Origin: Candidatus Nitrosopumilus limneticus
Lineage (GTDB): Archaea; Thermoproteota; Nitrososphaeria; Nitrososphaerales; Nitrosopumilaceae
Assembly (NCBI GenBank): GCA_022117465.1
Contig: JAHCGZ010000004.1
Coordinates: 79,355-143,354 of the forward strand
Length of the DNA stretch: 64,000 bases
Direction: 5' to 3'
Below the pieces are notes generated by a model. It searched no databases, had not been told where the DNA came from, and worked only from the letters and a program-made list of their open reading frames with translations. The position numbers and the translations under genes are program-made. Shown piece after piece: positions 19,743 to 29,682 of this stretch. How positions within the stretch are numbered: position 1 is the stretch's first letter; every line of letters starts with the position of its first letter.

Positions 19743-21295
19743 TGGAATATGCATTATTACAGGCAGTTTTCTTGCCCTTACTATTATCTCCAGTAGCATA
19801 CATTCTTGGAAAAAAAGTTGGTCCTACTCCTGCAATGTGGTTTACATTTGCAATTTTACTATACACCACACTTCTAGTAATTAACGCAGCACTTTCTGGA
19901 ACTGTTGAAGAACATTATCCATGGACAGAACAATTTGGAGAATTTGGTTTCTTGTTAGATGGACTTGCATCACCATTTGCAATTATGATTTATGTTTTGT
20001 CTACAATACTGGCAATTTACTCTAAACCATACATGATTCATAAATTCCATGAACAATTTGAAGAAGAACAAAAAATTAACACATCTGAAAGCGGTCAAAC
20101 ATCTATTGTTGAATCAACTGCTCTTTCAAATTATGTAAATGCAAAATCTGGTCTTTACTTTGCACTTTATCTTGTATTTGCAATGGGAATGCTTGGAACA
20201 GTTCTATCAACTAATTTGATTGAATTTTATATTTTCTTTGAGGTAATGTTGATTCCGGGTTTCTTTTTAGTTGCCATATGGGGTGATGGACCAAGAAGAA
20301 AAATTGGTTTAATGTTCTTTTTTTGGACTCATGCAGGTGCCGTTGTTTTACTATTGGGATTTTTGATGATAGGACTTACTCTTGGCAGCTTTGACTTTGC
20401 AGATATTAAAGAATCTGAACTTCCTGCAGATATTGCAATGTATTCTGCTGTTGCAATTTCTATAGGTCTTGGTGTTAAATTAGCAGTTTTCATGTATCAC
20501 ATTTGGCTACCATATGTTCACGGTGCAGCACCTACACCAATTAGTGCATTATTGTCTCCAGCAATGATTGGAATTGGAGCTTATGGTCTCTTTAGATTAG
20601 TTGTTGAATTCTTACCTGTAACATATTCAGAACTTGCAATTTGGTTCCACATTTGGGGCCTTGTCACTATGATCTATGGCGGTGCAATGGCATTAATGCA
20701 AGATGACTTGAAACGTTTCCTTGCTTATTCTAGTATTAGTCAGATGGGATATCTGTTATTTGGTATAGGATCAATGTCTGCATACGGTCTTGCAGGTGCT
20801 GAAATGATGTATGTTACTCACGCTATTGGTAAAGGCATTCTCTTCATGATGGCTGGAATTATTATTGTTAAAGTTGGAACTAGAAGCTTCTCTAAACTTG
20901 GAGGACTTGCAGGTAAGATGCCAATCACTTCAGTATGTGCAGTTATTGGTGCCTTAACAATAATGGGCGTACCACCAACCAGTGGATTTATGGGTGAATG
21001 GATTTTGTTTTATGGTGCATTAGAAACTGCAATTACAGAAGGTTCTACAATTAGAGCAGTAGCATTTGGATTAGGTCTTGTTGCAACAGCACTTACAATG
21101 TCTTACATGCTTTGGATGTTAAAACGTGTATTCTTTGGAAAACTCCCTGAAAATCTACAACATGTCAAAGAAGGAAGTTGGTACATGACAATACCAATGA
21201 TGATTCTTGCAGGATTCTCAATTGTAGTTGGAATTTATCCTGACATTTTCTTAAAAACAATTATTCCATACATGAACGGAGTGATGGGGATTTAG
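19742..21295 (+). CDS. nuoM: NADH dehydrogenase-like complex subunit M
   Basis: Antiporter-like subunit; HIWLPYVHGAAPTPISALLSPAMIGIGAYGLFR. Confidence 0.93.
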   Translation: MEYALLQAVFLPLLLSPVAYILGKKVGPTPAMWFTFAILLYTTLLVINAALSGTVEEHYPWTEQFGEFGFLLDGLASPFAIMIYVLSTILAIYSKPYMIHKFHEQFEEEQKINTSESGQTSIVESTALSNYVNAKSGLYFALYLVFAMGMLGTVLSTNLIEFYIFFEVMLIPGFFLVAIWGDGPRRKIGLMFFFWTHAGAVVLLLGFLMIGLTLGSFDFADIKESELPADIAMYSAVAISIGLGVKLAVFMYHIWLPYVHGAAPTPISALLSPAMIGIGAYGLFRLVVEFLPVTYSELAIWFHIWGLVTMIYGGAMALMQDDLKRFLAYSSISQMGYLLFGIGSMSAYGLAGAEMMYVTHAIGKGILFMMAGIIIVKVGTRSFSKLGGLAGKMPITSVCAVIGALTIMGVPPTSGFMGEWILFYGALETAITEGSTIRAVAFGLGLVATALTMSYMLWMLKRVFFGKLPENLQHVKEGSWYMTIPMMILAGFSIVVGIYPDIFLKTIIPYMNGVMGI

Positions 21296-21298
21296 ATT

Positions 21299-23371
21299 AT
21301 GGCAACTGAAGTTTTAGAACCAACATTTGAAGTAACAAGTGCATGGCTAATCTGGATGCTTCCATTTGCTGCAGCATTAATTATGCCAGGAATTGGAAAA
21401 TTATCTAAAAAATCAACTGGTTACGTTGCAGTTGGATTTGCTTTAATGAGTGCATTATCTGCAGCATCCTTAATTCCTCTTGCATTAGAAGCAGGTGAAG
21501 TTCATAATCAAATAATGTGGATTGAATCTCTTGGTCTTAAAGCCGGTGTACTAGCAGATCCACTTTCAATAATTATGGCAAATGTTGTTGGTTGGATTTC
21601 ATTCTTGATTATGATTTACAGTACAGGATACATGAAAGGTGATAAAGATATTACAAGATTTTGGTTCTGGATGTTGTTCTTCATTGGTTCAATGCAGTTA
21701 ATTGTATTATCTGATAATTTACTTCAAGTATTCTTTGGTTGGGAAGGTGTAGGACTCGCATCATATGCATTAATCAGCTTTTGGTATCGTGATAAAAAGA
21801 AAGATCATGTTGGTGTTGAAGGACGTACTGTTCTTGGAATGTTAGATTACTATTCACCAACACACGCTGGTATGAAGGCATTCATCATGACAAAAGTTGG
21901 TGATGTAATGATGATTGCTGGCATGCTTCTGATATTCTTGTTTGCAGGTACTTTTGGATTTAGAGAATTAATGGGTAATACTGATTGGGCAACTTCTATG
22001 GCAGCTCAAGGATTACTAGTTCCTGCATTTGTTTTACTATTTGGTGGTGCAATGGGTAAATCTGCACAATTCCCATTAAACGAATGGTTGTTAGAAGCAA
22101 TGACTGGACCAACTGCAGTATCTGCATTAATTCATGCAGCAACAATGGTCAAAGCAGGTGTGTTTTTGGTAGCAAGAATTGGTCCACTTGTATTTGCATT
22201 AGGCGCAGCAGGAATTTTAGCTGATCAATTCTTTGAAATTGTTGCTTGGACAGGTGCAATTACTGCGTTATTACTTGCAACACAAGGTATGGTTAATCCT
22301 GAAATTAAGAAAGTTTTAGCATATTCTACTGGTTCTCAAATTGGTTATATGATGATGGCATTAGGTGTTGCAGGATTATCTCAACAATATGTTGATGGTT
22401 ATACTGCAGGATTTTTCCACTTAATTTCTCACGCAATGTTTAAAGCTTCATTATTCATGGCAGCAGGATCACTATTGCATATTGTTGGTTCTCGATTTAT
22501 GACCGATATGGGAGGTCTGAGAAAACATATGAAAAAAACTTATGCTTTCATGTGGGCTGCCGGTCTTGGTTTAATGGGAGCACCATTTATCACAACAGGT
22601 TTCTGGAGTAAAGATGCAATCTTTGCTTCAGTATATGAATCTGGAAATGAATGGGCATTACCGTTATTCCTTATCGCTGTTTTGACTGCTATAATTACTG
22701 CATTCTATACCACAAGAATGATTGGTATGGTATTCTTTGGAAAGAAAAGTAAGCATATAGAAAAAATGGAAGAAGAAGGACATCACATTCATGAAGCATC
22801 AGCATCAATGTGGATTCCATATGGAATACTTGCAGTACTTACAATTGGTATTGGTATAATTGGATTATCTGCTGAAGAAGGAATTCATCATTTGTTTACT
22901 GAATATCTTGAACACTCATTTGGTATTCATAGTGAATATGTTACAGCAGAAACATCCATCCTACCTGAATTCTTACAAGGACTTAATCCAGTTGCACTTG
23001 GTTCATCATTAGTGGCATTTGCTACAGGTATTGGATTAGGATACATATTTTACATTGGTAGATGGGTTGATCCTATTAAGTTTGTAAATTCAAATATTCT
23101 CTTTTACTCAATTCACAAACTTTTCTTAAACAGATGGTATCTTAACGCCTTGGTATACTGGTGTTTTGTTACAACACCCTTATGGTTAGCAAGAGGTGTT
23201 TCTAGATACTTTGAGAAGACAGTAATTGATTATGGTATGAATAATGGAGTTCAAAAAGCCGTTAGTTGGAGTGCTAAAGTAATTCAAGGAACTCAAACTG
23301 GTGTCTCACAATCTTATCTATTTGTATTTGGAGCAGGATTATTATTTGTAGTTCTGATATTATTGTTGTAG
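21299..23371 (+). CDS. nuoL: NADH dehydrogenase-like complex subunit L
   Basis: QFPLNEWLLEAMTGPTAVSALIHAATMVKAGVFLVAR; long C-terminal TM. Confidence 0.94.
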   Translation: MATEVLEPTFEVTSAWLIWMLPFAAALIMPGIGKLSKKSTGYVAVGFALMSALSAASLIPLALEAGEVHNQIMWIESLGLKAGVLADPLSIIMANVVGWISFLIMIYSTGYMKGDKDITRFWFWMLFFIGSMQLIVLSDNLLQVFFGWEGVGLASYALISFWYRDKKKDHVGVEGRTVLGMLDYYSPTHAGMKAFIMTKVGDVMMIAGMLLIFLFAGTFGFRELMGNTDWATSMAAQGLLVPAFVLLFGGAMGKSAQFPLNEWLLEAMTGPTAVSALIHAATMVKAGVFLVARIGPLVFALGAAGILADQFFEIVAWTGAITALLLATQGMVNPEIKKVLAYSTGSQIGYMMMALGVAGLSQQYVDGYTAGFFHLISHAMFKASLFMAAGSLLHIVGSRFMTDMGGLRKHMKKTYAFMWAAGLGLMGAPFITTGFWSKDAIFASVYESGNEWALPLFLIAVLTAIITAFYTTRMIGMVFFGKKSKHIEKMEEEGHHIHEASASMWIPYGILAVLTIGIGIIGLSAEEGIHHLFTEYLEHSFGIHSEYVTAETSILPEFLQGLNPVALGSSLVAFATGIGLGYIFYIGRWVDPIKFVNSNILFYSIHKLFLNRWYLNALVYWCFVTTPLWLARGVSRYFEKTVIDYGMNNGVQKAVSWSAKVIQGTQTGVSQSYLFVFGAGLLFVVLILLL

Positions 23372-23384
23372 GAGTTATGAAAGC

Positions 23385-24869
23385 ATGTTAGAAATTACTT
23401 CAACTCCTTTGGTGATAATTGCAATATTGGGCACTGTTGGTGTACTTCTTCCAATCATTAGTATTGCAAGAAAAGAAAAGGGTTCAAATTCATTTTATGC
23501 TATAATTGCATTTTCTGCATTAATCGTATCTATGGGATATGTTGTATACCAATTCATTGGAGATAATATTTCTCCATCTGCATTATTTTCTGAAGATGTT
23601 GTAGTAGACGATGCATTTGGTGGGTTCTTTGCAATAGCAATGTTAATTGTTGCTTTGTTCACAACTGTTGGTTCTTTTAATTATATGAGAAAACATAATT
23701 CTCCTGCTGTTTACTATTCTCTAATTCTACTTGCAACTATTGGAATGATACTAGTTGCATATTCTACTGATCTTGTAATGCTATTTGTTGCATGGGAACT
23801 CATGAGTATTCCAACGTACGTTTTAGTAGGCTTTATGAAAAAGAATCCAAGCTCAAATGAAGCAGCTTTAAAATATTTCTTGTTTGGCGCATTATCTTCA
23901 GCAATTATTGTTTATGGTATTTCACTTTCATACGGATTAACTGGTTCTACAAATATTGGTGAAGTAATTCAAGGTTATTCTACACTTGATCCATCTTTGC
24001 TTCCACTTGCACTGCTATCTGTTGGATTATTTATAGCAGGATTCGGATTTAAGATGGGACTTGTTCCATTTCATCAATGGCTTCCTGATACCTATGAAGG
24101 TGCTCCTACACCAATCACTGCTCTTCTTGCAGCTGCAACTAAAAAAGCTGGATTCGCTGCAACGATTAGAATTGTAGTTTTAGGAATGGTAGTATTACAT
24201 CTTGATTGGACTCTGGCTCTTGGTATTATTGCAGTAATGACAATGACTATTGGAAATATTGCAGCAATTATGCAAAAAAATATTTCTAGAATGTTAGCTT
24301 ATTCTAGTATTGCACATGCAGGCTACATACTAATTGGAGTTGCAGTTGCACCATACAGTTCTCTAGGTTTACAAGGTTCTTTGTATCAAATTATGAATCA
24401 CGCAGTAATGAAAGGTGCTGCATTTATTGCAATTGCAGGAATTGTAACCACTCTTGCAGTAACTCATATTGATAAATTAAAGGGACTTGGAAGACGAATG
24501 CCTGTCACTGCTCTAGGTTTGGTAATAGCATTGTTTGCATTAGCTGGTATTCCACCACTTTCTGGATTCTGGAGTAAATTGATGTTATTTGGAGGTGCAT
24601 TAGATGCAGGTTCTACATTATGGTGGGCTCCATGGCTTGCAATTGCCGGCGTATTAAACAGTGCATTATCTCTTGCTTATTATGGTTGGTTAACTAGAAA
24701 GATGTACTTTGAAGGTGAAACTGAAAAGAGAGTTATCGAACCAAAATCTGTAATGGCAATTATGATATTTTCAACAATCTTCTTGGTAGGATTTGGTGTT
24801 TATCCAGAACCATTGATTAAATTTGTAGAACTTGCAGCTCCAGTAATCAGTTTAACTACTATGCCTTAA
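23385..24869 (+). CDS. nuoN: NADH dehydrogenase-like complex subunit N
   Basis: VPFHQWLPDTYEGAPTPITALLAAATKKAGFAATIR. Confidence 0.94.
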   Translation: MLEITSTPLVIIAILGTVGVLLPIISIARKEKGSNSFYAIIAFSALIVSMGYVVYQFIGDNISPSALFSEDVVVDDAFGGFFAIAMLIVALFTTVGSFNYMRKHNSPAVYYSLILLATIGMILVAYSTDLVMLFVAWELMSIPTYVLVGFMKKNPSSNEAALKYFLFGALSSAIIVYGISLSYGLTGSTNIGEVIQGYSTLDPSLLPLALLSVGLFIAGFGFKMGLVPFHQWLPDTYEGAPTPITALLAAATKKAGFAATIRIVVLGMVVLHLDWTLALGIIAVMTMTIGNIAAIMQKNISRMLAYSSIAHAGYILIGVAVAPYSSLGLQGSLYQIMNHAVMKGAAFIAIAGIVTTLAVTHIDKLKGLGRRMPVTALGLVIALFALAGIPPLSGFWSKLMLFGGALDAGSTLWWAPWLAIAGVLNSALSLAYYGWLTRKMYFEGETEKRVIEPKSVMAIMIFSTIFLVGFGVYPEPLIKFVELAAPVISLTTMP

Positions 24870-25710
24870 ACGAAGTAAATTTTATTAATTTTTCTAAGTT
24901 TATTTTTGCATCGTTATCTGGAATTTTTCTCAAAAATGATCTTGCTTTCTCAGAATATTCTTTTAGCAATTCTTCCATTTTATTAAAGCCATCCCTAGGA
25001 TCTATACTTTTCTTAATTAGTAAATTAAATAATTTTCCTTCATTTTTCCAATCTAACAAATCATCTCTGATTTGATATGCAATTCCAAGATTTTTTCCAT
25101 ATCCTGTTAATGCTTCAATTTGTTCTTCTGTCCCATTTGCAATAATTCCTCCAGTTCTAGCTGCAACTTCAAATGCAATTGCAGTTTTATATTCAATAAC
25201 TTTTAGGTAGTCATCAAATGTAATGTCTCCACTATCTTCTAACCTTCCTTCAATCATTTCTCCCTCACTCATTAGCATTGCAGTTGTAGCCAAATCTTTT
25301 GTAATTCTAGCATTATCTAATCTTGATGATATTGCAAGGATTAATCCTAAAACAAAATCTCCTGTTAGAACACTAGTATTATATCCATATTTTACATGAA
25401 ATGGATCCTTTTGTCTTCTCATAGTTTCCTTATCAATAATATCATCATGGATGATTGATTCCATATGTAAAAACTCAACAGCACACGAAGCTGACAAGAC
25501 ATTATCATCTATCTTTCCAATACTTTCTGCAGCTAAACTCAAAATAATTGGTCTAATTCTTTTTCCACCTTCTAATGAATATTTTAGTGGTTCAATAAAT
25601 TCTGATTCTGAATATAATGCAAGTTCTTTTTCTAATGCACGATCAATTTTTTTGATATATTCCCCATATGTCTCAAGTAAGGGATTAATTTCGATATTTT
25701 TCCTATTCAA
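24859..25710 (-). CDS. Polyprenyl (geranylgeranyl-type) diphosphate synthase
   Basis: GGKRIRPI, IIHDDIIDKETMRR (first Asp-rich), YQIRDDLLD (second Asp-rich). Confidence 0.9.
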   Translation of the reverse strand: MNRKNIEINPLLETYGEYIKKIDRALEKELALYSESEFIEPLKYSLEGGKRIRPIILSLAAESIGKIDDNVLSASCAVEFLHMESIIHDDIIDKETMRRQKDPFHVKYGYNTSVLTGDFVLGLILAISSRLDNARITKDLATTAMLMSEGEMIEGRLEDSGDITFDDYLKVIEYKTAIAFEVAARTGGIIANGTEEQIEALTGYGKNLGIAYQIRDDLLDWKNEGKLFNLLIKKSIDPRDGFNKMEELLKEYSEKARSFLRKIPDNDAKINLEKLIKFTSFKA

Positions 25711-25750
25711 GATTATTGATCAAAAACCTTCACCATTAGTAATTAAATCT

Positions 25751-25829
25751 TGGTGCTCCAGCCGGGATTTGAACCCGGGATCACTGCCTTGAAAGGGCAG
25801 TATGCTTGACCGGTCTACACCACTGGAAC
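25751..25829 (-). tRNA. tRNA-Glu (TTC), CCA encoded
   Basis: Reverse complement GTTCCAG...CTGCCCTTTCAAGGCAG...GGTTCAAATCC...CTGGAGCACCA. Confidence 0.95.
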
Positions 25830-25910
25830 CCATGAAAATTTCACTTTTAGATCATAAAATCTTTTGCTACACAACAAAGATTTTTGTATTGGGAAATTTA
25901 GAGATGAATA

Positions 25911-26543
25911 ATGAATTATATTCAAAAAATTGATCAAATAATTGAAGAACGAAGCTTATTGAAACACCCATTTTATCAAATGTGGTCAGATGGAAAATTA
26001 ACTCAGGAGTCTTTAGCTGGATATTCAAAAGAATATTTTCAACTTGTAAAAACAGTTCCTGAATTTATGACACCAATTATTCAACAAGCACCTAATTCTG
26101 TAATTACTGAATTAGTTGAAAATCAACAAGAAGAATCTGAACATATTAAACCTTGGATCAACTTTGCAGGTGAACTTGGTATTTCTGAGGATGAATTAAT
26201 TCGATATTCTGGATTAGATAAAACACAAAAAGCAGTTTCTGATTTGTTTGAATTGATGAATACTTTTGATGGTGGTGCATGCGCAATGTATGCATTTGAA
26301 AAAGAAATCCCAAAAATTAGCCAAACAAAATTAGATGGACTATCTGAATTTTATCAAATAACAAATGATAAGGCAACACAATACTTTAAGCTCCATACTG
26401 AAGCTGATATTAGGCATACAGCATCTTGGAGAAATATATTGGAAAAATCAAATGCTGATACAAATGACTTGATTCAAATTGCTGAGAAATCTATTTCAGC
26501 ACAAAATTTGTTACTTGATAGTTGTTATGATGAATACTGTTAA
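25911..26543 (+). CDS. TenA/PqqC-fold CADD-like protein (candidate pABA synthase)
   Basis: HPFYQMWSDGKLTQESLAGYSKEYFQLVKTVP and LHTEADIRHTASW resemble the CADD (CT610) family. Confidence 0.8.
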   Translation: MNYIQKIDQIIEERSLLKHPFYQMWSDGKLTQESLAGYSKEYFQLVKTVPEFMTPIIQQAPNSVITELVENQQEESEHIKPWINFAGELGISEDELIRYSGLDKTQKAVSDLFELMNTFDGGACAMYAFEKEIPKISQTKLDGLSEFYQITNDKATQYFKLHTEADIRHTASWRNILEKSNADTNDLIQIAEKSISAQNLLLDSCYDEYC

Positions 26544-26584
26544 TCTCATAACATTTTATACCTTAGAAAATTTTTACTATTTTA

Positions 26585-26658
26585 GGGCCCGTAACTCAGC
26601 CTGGTAGAGTAACCGGCTCATAACCGGTGAGCCAAGGGATCGAAGCCCTTCGGGCCCA
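26585..26658 (+). tRNA. tRNA with CAT anticodon (elongator Met or Ile2), no CCA encoded
   Basis: GGGCCCG...ACCGGCTCATAACCGGT...AAGGGATCGAAGCCCTT...CGGGCCCA. Confidence 0.93.
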
Positions 26659-26699
26659 TTATTTTCAATTAGTTTTAAAATGAGTCTATGCAAAAATTA

Positions 26700-26768
26700 C
26701 TGGCTGCAATGAAGAATCAGAGTTATATCTGAAATTAATGATTGGAAGGCATTTGTCTGAGCTGCCAG
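26700..26768 (+). ncRNA. Candidate C/D-box guide sRNA
   Basis: Terminal stem CTGGCtGC/GCtGCCAG; C-like ATGAAGA (26709-26715), D' CTGA (26729-26732), C' ATGATTG (26738-26744), D CTGA (26757-26760); 13-nt and 12-nt guide spacers. Confidence 0.6.
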
Positions 26769-26771
26769 ACT

Positions 26772-27377
26772 TTAGTTACTGATTTGTTTTTTTACTTTAT
26801 CTAGAATTACTACGTCAATCATTTTTTGTTCATACAATATTTCTGTAATCTGTAATATGTTTAGAATTGAATGCAATTTTACTCCAAGTTCTGCAAGAGA
26901 TTCATCTGCACCCTCCATTCTATCTACTATTACATATGCATCTTTTACTTTAACATTAACTTCTGTCAGTGATTTTATTGCATTAACAATTGAACCACCA
27001 GTAGTTGCTACATCATCTATCATTACAACTTTCATTCCATTGTGAATTTTTCCTTCAACTGATTTTGAAGTTCCATAATCCTTTGGTTTACTTCTAACAT
27101 AGACTAGAGGTTTTATTACTTCAAATGCTAATGCTGATGCAATTACTAATCCTCCTGTTGGAACTGATACAATACTTTCAAAATTTTCTAATCCAATATC
27201 TTTAGTAATTTGATTTTCTAGATATTTTACCATCATTCTAAATTCATGAGGATAACTTGGAACTAATCTTAAATCTACATAATATGAACTACTTTTTCCA
27301 CTGGCTAGTGTAAAATCTCCAAATTTTATTATCTCTTTTTGATGTAAAAAGGTCACAAATTCTTTCACAAACTCCAT
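26772..27377 (-). CDS. pyrE: Orotate phosphoribosyltransferase
   Basis: PRPP motif VVMIDDVATTGGSI; YYVDLRLVPSYP. Confidence 0.93.
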   Translation of the reverse strand: MEFVKEFVTFLHQKEIIKFGDFTLASGKSSSYYVDLRLVPSYPHEFRMMVKYLENQITKDIGLENFESIVSVPTGGLVIASALAFEVIKPLVYVRSKPKDYGTSKSVEGKIHNGMKVVMIDDVATTGGSIVNAIKSLTEVNVKVKDAYVIVDRMEGADESLAELGVKLHSILNILQITEILYEQKMIDVVILDKVKKQISN

Positions 27378-27409
27378 GTCAATATTAACAACATTGGATT
27401 TATTTTGGT

Positions 27410-28510
27410 TTGTATTTACAATCTATTATGCCTGAAATTTGGTTAAATTATGGAATTACCGATGTAGTTTTGGATATCAAAGCCGAAAATTTAGAACAAA
27501 AAATTGATTCTGATGGTAAAATTATGGATGATTCTGAAATTACTGAAAAACTCAATACTCTTGATTTATCTAAACCTATGGAACTAGTTGTATTACACAA
27601 TTCTAAGTATATTCTTAAAATTATTACTTCTTTATTCACATTATGTGAGCAAAAATCAAAACCATTTCCAAAAATACTAGCGGAGAAAAAAATACTCAAT
27701 TTGGTTAAATCAGGTTTGCCTGAAGGTAGCTCCATTAATGAATTTGATGATGTTGATATTTCTAATTCAAATCTTATATTTATGGGCGAGATGGGCTTTG
27801 ATGGTTTATTTGGTTATGAGACTATTGCAACTCGTCTTATCAAAAAATTTGGTTCTGAATCCATGCTTTCTGCATATGCAAAAAGACAAAGTAATCTTCC
27901 AGCACCTGGACAATATCCTGAAAGTTTAACTGAAGCAAAAAAGTTTGCTGATAATTTTGAAATTCAAGCAATTGAAATAATTGCAAATTCTACAGGAATA
28001 CTTGATTTTACAATTGGCCATCCTTCACAAACACTTTCTACAACTAAAATTTTAGAATCTAATTCGATTAAAGATGTTGGTGCACATAGAACTATGATTA
28101 TGAGTACTGGTAAGGATTCAAGTAATGATACTTTGGGAAATTCCTTATCTTCACTTTGGAATTGTTCAAATGCTATCAAAAAAGATGGTCTTGGAATTTT
28201 AATTGCTGAATGCAAAAATGGCTTAGGTTCTGATGCAATTCAACAATATATTGAAGACAGATTAACTTTAGAACAATTACTAAATCCTACAAAATATATT
28301 AATGGTATGGAAGACTTGTTATTTCTTTCAGAAATACAAAAAAATTTTCAAATTGGGTTGGTATCTATTTTACCAGAATTTTATGCAAAAAAACTTGGCA
28401 TGATTTCATTACCTGGAATAAAATATTCTATGGATTATATTTTAAAAACACAGGGTGCTAGACAAAAAGTTGTAGTCATAACTGATGGTGCAAGACTTTT
28501 TCTAAGGTAA
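27410..28510 (+). CDS. Hypothetical protein, tentatively LarA/DUF2088-like
   Basis: C-terminal DGLGILIAECKNGLGSDAI resembles the LarA-like segment; remainder not recognised. Confidence 0.55.
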   Translation: MYLQSIMPEIWLNYGITDVVLDIKAENLEQKIDSDGKIMDDSEITEKLNTLDLSKPMELVVLHNSKYILKIITSLFTLCEQKSKPFPKILAEKKILNLVKSGLPEGSSINEFDDVDISNSNLIFMGEMGFDGLFGYETIATRLIKKFGSESMLSAYAKRQSNLPAPGQYPESLTEAKKFADNFEIQAIEIIANSTGILDFTIGHPSQTLSTTKILESNSIKDVGAHRTMIMSTGKDSSNDTLGNSLSSLWNCSNAIKKDGLGILIAECKNGLGSDAIQQYIEDRLTLEQLLNPTKYINGMEDLLFLSEIQKNFQIGLVSILPEFYAKKLGMISLPGIKYSMDYILKTQGARQKVVVITDGARLFLR

Positions 28511-29608
28511 AATTCCTGAAAATAATCCTGATGGAAATGGTGCACACAAAACTGCTAATATTACAATTCCAATATATCTCAATTTTCTAGTTCTTGTAAG
28601 TGGAGATATGTCATCAAGTGGAACTGCACTTGGATTCTTGGTTGACATTAATAAAATTAAGATTGCCATTAGCCAGTAATTTAGTAAAACCAGAACTAAC
28701 ATGCTTCCATACGTTGCATATTTATGGATTTTTTGACCCAAAACTGCTCTTACCATATGGCCACCATCAAGTTGCCATGCTGGAAGTAAATTCAAAAATG
28801 TAATCAAAAATCCAATCCACGCTGCAAACATTACTGGTGTCATTATTACTTCATGACCTGGTCCACCTTTACCAAATACTGCTAAACTTGCAGTCATTAG
28901 TATTGGCTCTCCTTGTTCCCATTCTACTAGTACTCGATCTGCAAATAATTTTTCAGCTATTCCTTGATCTAAAATTGGTGCAGTGTATGCCGCATAAAGT
29001 GAAACTATTATTGTTATTACAAGTCCTGCAATAGGCCCTGCAATAGCTACATCAAATAAAATACGGCGATTAATTGTTAATCCTTTTGATTGAATGAATG
29101 CACCAAATGTTGGAATTCCAAGTATTGGTAAACCTGGAATAAAGTAAGGCCAACTTGTTTTAAGTCTATGTGCCTTTGCTGCAATAATATGTCCAAGTTC
29201 ATGCGTTCCTAAAATTCCTAGAAGAGCAAGTGTATAAACAATTGCCATTTGAAACGGATTTCCAATTTCAACAATAGCATTTGTTCCAGATGTTCTATAG
29301 TATCCATCAATCATTACAAATGAAATTACAATTATAAACAACAACCTTGGTGTCCATGTTGCATTTAGAAATCTTCTAGATTTTTTTATTGTAAATTTTT
29401 GAATTTCAATGTAAATATCATCGTCTTTTTTTAATAATTTACAAGCATAACTCAAGGTTTCTAATTCTCTTGCTAAATCTTCAAATTTTGTTTGAAATTC
29501 TAGATCCTTAATTTTAAATTCTAATGTAAATTCTGTTTTTGTAAATTCTCCTACATTAAAAATTGAATTAACTAATGAAATAATGCTTTCTTGAGAATCT
29601 TCCTGCAT
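28502..29608 (-). CDS. Site-2 protease (M50) family membrane metalloprotease
   Basis: GTHELGHIIAAKAH (HExxH) and NLLPAWQLDGGHM motifs within TM segments. Confidence 0.92.
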   Translation of the reverse strand: MQEDSQESIISLVNSIFNVGEFTKTEFTLEFKIKDLEFQTKFEDLARELETLSYACKLLKKDDDIYIEIQKFTIKKSRRFLNATWTPRLLFIIVISFVMIDGYYRTSGTNAIVEIGNPFQMAIVYTLALLGILGTHELGHIIAAKAHRLKTSWPYFIPGLPILGIPTFGAFIQSKGLTINRRILFDVAIAGPIAGLVITIIVSLYAAYTAPILDQGIAEKLFADRVLVEWEQGEPILMTASLAVFGKGGPGHEVIMTPVMFAAWIGFLITFLNLLPAWQLDGGHMVRAVLGQKIHKYATYGSMLVLVLLNYWLMAILILLMSTKNPSAVPLDDISPLTRTRKLRYIGIVILAVLCAPFPSGLFSGILP

Positions 29609-29682
29609 TTAATTCATAATTTTTTATTCCATTAATGATCCTTTTGTTTAAAATTAAATATTGATTGTTTTAACTTATAGTC

